Positions 61,606-64,000 of a stretch of DNA of 64,000 nucleotides are shown here, piece by piece. The stretch is from Xylanibacter ruminicola (lineage in GTDB: Bacteria; Bacteroidota; Bacteroidia; Bacteroidales; Bacteroidaceae), in NCBI RefSeq assembly GCF_900107775.1, contig NZ_FNRF01000001.1:558001-622000 (forward strand). Reading direction: 5' to 3'. The notes beneath the pieces are model-generated. The model was not told the origin of the DNA, did not search any database, and worked only from the letters and a program-made list of their open reading frames with translations. Positions within the stretch are counted from its first letter, which is position 1. Each line of letters begins with the position of its first letter. Made by a program: the position numbers and the translations under genes.

Positions 61606-62631
61606 TCATAATACTTTCTTCGCTTTGGGAATCAGCCTTACCAACCAAGTGAGCACAAACGAACATATGGTGGTAATAATGCCGATGAACATAAACTTGC
61701 CGAAGGCTCCCATCCAGATGCCGTCGGTGGCGTATTGCAGAACTATCATCAGCAGAAGATGGAAGATGTATGCACCATACGACTGGGCGGCGCACCATTG
61801 CCAGAACTTGCTGTCCCAGTTTCCTCTTTCTCGGAATAACCATAGAAGTCCATAACAGATGAAGACACACAAGAACGATTCGTAGATGCCAAACCACTCT
61901 GTAACAAAGTCATTCCATGCTCCGCCATCACGAAGATAAATGCCCAATGCCAAAGCACATCCAATCGCTAACGATAGTGCTCCTGTGGTGTTACTCATTT
62001 TTTCGAGCCAGGCAAATCTACGTGCCAGTATGCCGATAACGAACATCATGACATATTGCAGATAATGGGCGGGTTCCATTGGCAATGGGATGATGCCAAA
62101 GGGCCAGATCCAATGATCCTGCGGGCTTACCTGACGGATGAAATAACTGCCAATACCCATTACACCGCCAAATATCAGCAGGCTGATGATGGTGGTTTTC
62201 GATGAGCACTCGCCATCGAAGGGCTTGCAGAATTGGCGAACTAAGGCATAAATAAGGCAGAACACTAGCAGACTCTCGATATACCACATGTGCCCAATCT
62301 CCGGCTTGCCTGATAAAACAGATATCAGTCCACCCATCAGCAAAAGCGGAATACCTAGGCGGATGAGTTTCTTCTGCACAAACACTTTAACTCCCTGTTT
62401 GTCGAAACTCGTGGGCACGAAATATCCTGAAATCAGGAAGAACAACCCCATAAAGAAGGCCGCATTGACGGAGAAGAAATGCCATATCCAAGGCATAAAC
62501 TCGGCAGGATTGCTGGGATGGTAAGCCCAGTCGCCACCATCACCGTATGCCTGACCAGCATGGTGGAATATCACCAGCACCGTCAGACACACCTTCAGAT
62601 TATCCAGATATAATAGCCGTTTCTTATTCAT
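61606..62631 (-). CDS. Acyltransferase-3-type multi-pass membrane protein
   Basis: About 341 residues from ATG 62631 (MNKKRLLYLDNLKVCLTVLVIFHHAGQAYG). About ten transmembrane helices and the catalytic-type His pair in VIFHHAGQ identify the acyltransferase 3 family, which O-acylates glycans, lipids or antibiotics using acyl-CoA. It begins 62 bp after the flavodoxin gene and has an AT-rich TTTGACG/TATATAG-like leader. Substrate unknown; surface glycan modification is possible. Confidence 0.85.
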   Translation of the reverse strand: MNKKRLLYLDNLKVCLTVLVIFHHAGQAYGDGGDWAYHPSNPAEFMPWIWHFFSVNAAFFMGLFFLISGYFVPTSFDKQGVKVFVQKKLIRLGIPLLLMGGLISVLSGKPEIGHMWYIESLLVFCLIYALVRQFCKPFDGECSSKTTIISLLIFGGVMGIGSYFIRQVSPQDHWIWPFGIIPLPMEPAHYLQYVMMFVIGILARRFAWLEKMSNTTGALSLAIGCALALGIYLRDGGAWNDFVTEWFGIYESFLCVFICYGLLWLFRERGNWDSKFWQWCAAQSYGAYIFHLLLMIVLQYATDGIWMGAFGKFMFIGIITTICSFVLTWLVRLIPKAKKVL

Positions 62632-62693
62632 TTCTATATATTTGACGCATCTGTGATACGAATAGTTGCAGGAACTACCAAATCTCATATGGG

Positions 62694-63269
62694 TTATATA
62701 TACAGCCTTTCAATCGCCTTGCGGCACTTTTGCTTGTCTTTATCAGTGAGCTCTGGATGCATGGCTGTGCCGCCGCGCTCGATGGTTTTCACTATTTTGA
62801 AGCCGGCATAGCGGGCGATTTCACGCATAGCACGAATGGCGCCTCGCGACTGTTTGAACAGGATGTTCCAAGGCCAAGGTGTGGTGCAGGTGCTGATGAG
62901 GATACACTTCTTACCTTTCATTAGAGGCTCTGGAAAGCGCGCTGTATCGCGCATCATACCATAGACGTGACGGTCGAACATCAGTTTCATCTGCCCTGGG
63001 ATGTTGCCCCAATAGCAGGGCGCACCCATGATGATGGCATCGGCCTGCTGCATCATCTTCAGCACCCGCTGCGAATCGTCCTCAGCTTGTACGCATTTCT
63101 CTTTCTTTCGGCAAACCATACAACCCGTGCAGGGCTTTACGGTCAGGTCGTTGGTATACACCATCTCCACCGTGTCGCCTCGTTTTTCTGCTTCCTCACG
63201 CATGATGCCAAGCATCTGCGATATCAGTCCTTTCTTCCGTGGACTCCCGTTTATAATTAGTATATTCAT
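62694..63269 (-). CDS. Flavodoxin-fold NAD(P)H-dependent reductase
   Basis: About 191 residues from ATG 63269 (MNILIINGSPRKKGLI), overlapping the upstream GNAT stop by ATGA. Motifs: FMN loop NGSPRKKGLISQML, cysteine cluster CTGCMVCRKKEKC, and MGAPCYWGNIPGQMKLMFDR. Similar to 58174-58707 but not identical. It probably reduces electrophilic compounds with FMN. Confidence 0.85.
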   Translation of the reverse strand: MNILIINGSPRKKGLISQMLGIMREEAEKRGDTVEMVYTNDLTVKPCTGCMVCRKKEKCVQAEDDSQRVLKMMQQADAIIMGAPCYWGNIPGQMKLMFDRHVYGMMRDTARFPEPLMKGKKCILISTCTTPWPWNILFKQSRGAIRAMREIARYAGFKIVKTIERGGTAMHPELTDKDKQKCRKAIERLYI

Positions 63270-63751
63270 ATCTTTTCCAATACCATTTCGTATTCTTTCC
63301 ATTGCTCCCCGTCAATCGCATAGGCATCTTCGCCTGTAATGCGGAAGCCAACGGACTTATAGCATTCGACGGCAGAGTTGTTGTCGCAAAACACGCCAAG
63401 AGTAATCTTCTGAACACCCAGTTCTTGCTTCGCATAATCGATAGCGAGACGCAGCAGTTGCTTGCCATAACCCATACCACGTTTAGAATCATCCACGATG
63501 ACAAAGCCAAAACGAATGACACTTTTATCCTCTGAGGGGAATCTCAATAGGATATGCCCGACAATCTCACCCTCAGCAACAGCCGTGAGCGGATACATAT
63601 TATCACCCTCGTACTGTTCCATCATCTCATCAGGCTGAGCAGGGAAATCCTTATACCTGTCGGCACTCCAAAGCCGGAAGGCATGCTTATCCTTGCACCA
63701 GTTCAGAATCGTAGAAGCATCGTTGATATTGAATGTTCTAAGTATCATCAT
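63266..63751 (-). CDS. GNAT-family N-acetyltransferase
   Basis: A 161-residue protein with the acetyl-CoA motif VDDSKRGMGYGKQLLRLAIDYAK and the following CDNNSAVECYKSVGF, typical of small-molecule or peptide N-acetyltransferases. It is coupled to the flavodoxin gene by a 4-bp overlap and follows an alpha/beta hydrolase gene by 3 bp. Confidence 0.85.
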   Translation of the reverse strand: MMILRTFNINDASTILNWCKDKHAFRLWSADRYKDFPAQPDEMMEQYEGDNMYPLTAVAEGEIVGHILLRFPSEDKSVIRFGFVIVDDSKRGMGYGKQLLRLAIDYAKQELGVQKITLGVFCDNNSAVECYKSVGFRITGEDAYAIDGEQWKEYEMVLEKI

Positions 63752-63754
63752 TTT

Positions 63755-64000
63755 TTACTCTTTAATAAATGTTTTCAGTTTTTCGTTGAACATCTCTGGC
63801 TGCTCCATGTGAATGAAGTGCCCGCAGGTGGTCAGTTCGGTGTAGTTTAGATGGGGATAGAGTCGTTCCATCTTCTGACGATTGTCAGAATCAAGACCAC
63901 TGTTCTGCGTACAGACGACCATTGTCTTGGTCTGGATAGGTCTTTGCGACCACCACTGGCGCTCTACCAGGTTACGCATGGTGCTCGATGCCACATACTG
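63755..64000 (-). CDS. Alpha/beta hydrolase, N-terminal part beyond window end
   Basis: The frame is open to the last base. The visible C-terminal 80 residues carry TKTMVVCTQNSGLDSDNRQKMERLYPHLNYTELTTCGHFIHMEQPEMFNEKLKTFI, the usual catalytic-His segment (CGHFIHMEQP) of alpha/beta hydrolases. The nucleophile lies outside the window. Confidence 0.75.
   Translation of the reverse strand, partial: QYVASSTMRNLVERQWWSQRPIQTKTMVVCTQNSGLDSDNRQKMERLYPHLNYTELTTCGHFIHMEQPEMFNEKLKTFIKE

Overview
The window looks like a chromosome segment from a glycan-degrading member of the Bacteroidota, most likely a Prevotella/Xylanibacter-type organism. The reasons are two SusC/SusD pairs, many secreted glycoside hydrolases, lipoprotein signals of the TSC type, and repeated promoter elements of the Bacteroidota form TTTG-N19-21-TAnnTTTG. 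I see no rRNA, tRNA or CRISPR array. The genus is an inference from gene content; the phylum is well supported.

Layout. 1-1101 is the body of an S58/P1-type peptidase lipoprotein cut by the window edge. 1114-5357 (minus) is a three-gene unit: an NMT1/THI5-like solute-binding protein, a Cache-HAMP-SpoIIE phosphatase and a secreted histidine acid phosphatase. 5484-16989 is a pectin/arabinan locus: SusC, SusD and GH28 on minus, with a PfkB kinase, a GH127/GH146-type enzyme and a GH51 arabinofuranosidase divergent on plus. 17006-19340 is an accessory island with a DUF6078-like gene and a VapE-type ATPase; the ATPase lies inside a pair of about 103-bp inverted repeats, next to an array of 15-bp palindromes with 22-bp period. 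19354-23677 (minus) holds a TPR-SpoIIE phosphatase, a stand-alone carbohydrate-binding domain protein and a TGS-nucleoside kinase. 23772-30243 holds two GPH-type sugar symporters, an acetylesterase, a GH43 enzyme and a sigma factor that overlaps the GH43 gene. 30236-32141 is queC plus an M16 peptidase.

32301-52197 is a probable alpha-mannan utilisation locus. The minus operon runs GH76, a DUF4965-type protein, a TIG/NHL lipoprotein, SusC, SusD and a DUF4973-like lipoprotein. The divergent plus operon runs GH92, a TPR histidine kinase and a natural fusion of a histidine acid phosphatase with a second GH92. A GH3 enzyme and a TonB-dependent outer-membrane protein follow (52187-57146, minus). 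57276-64000 (minus) is a run of small detoxification-like or accessory enzymes: GNATs, flavodoxin-fold reductases, alpha/beta hydrolases, an isochorismatase-fold protein, a zinc-ribbon/FMN protein, an acyltransferase and YjdF.

How it fits together. The Sus transporters and surface lipoproteins would bind and import pectic arabinan and mannan fragments, secreted enzymes trim them, and the cytoplasmic GH43 with its symporter handles imported oligosaccharides. The most unusual items are the phosphatase-GH92 fusion, the inverted-repeat-bounded VapE unit, two palindrome arrays of identical 22-bp geometry (one intergenic, one inside a GH92 gene), and a shared tandem regulatory site upstream of two unlinked genes.
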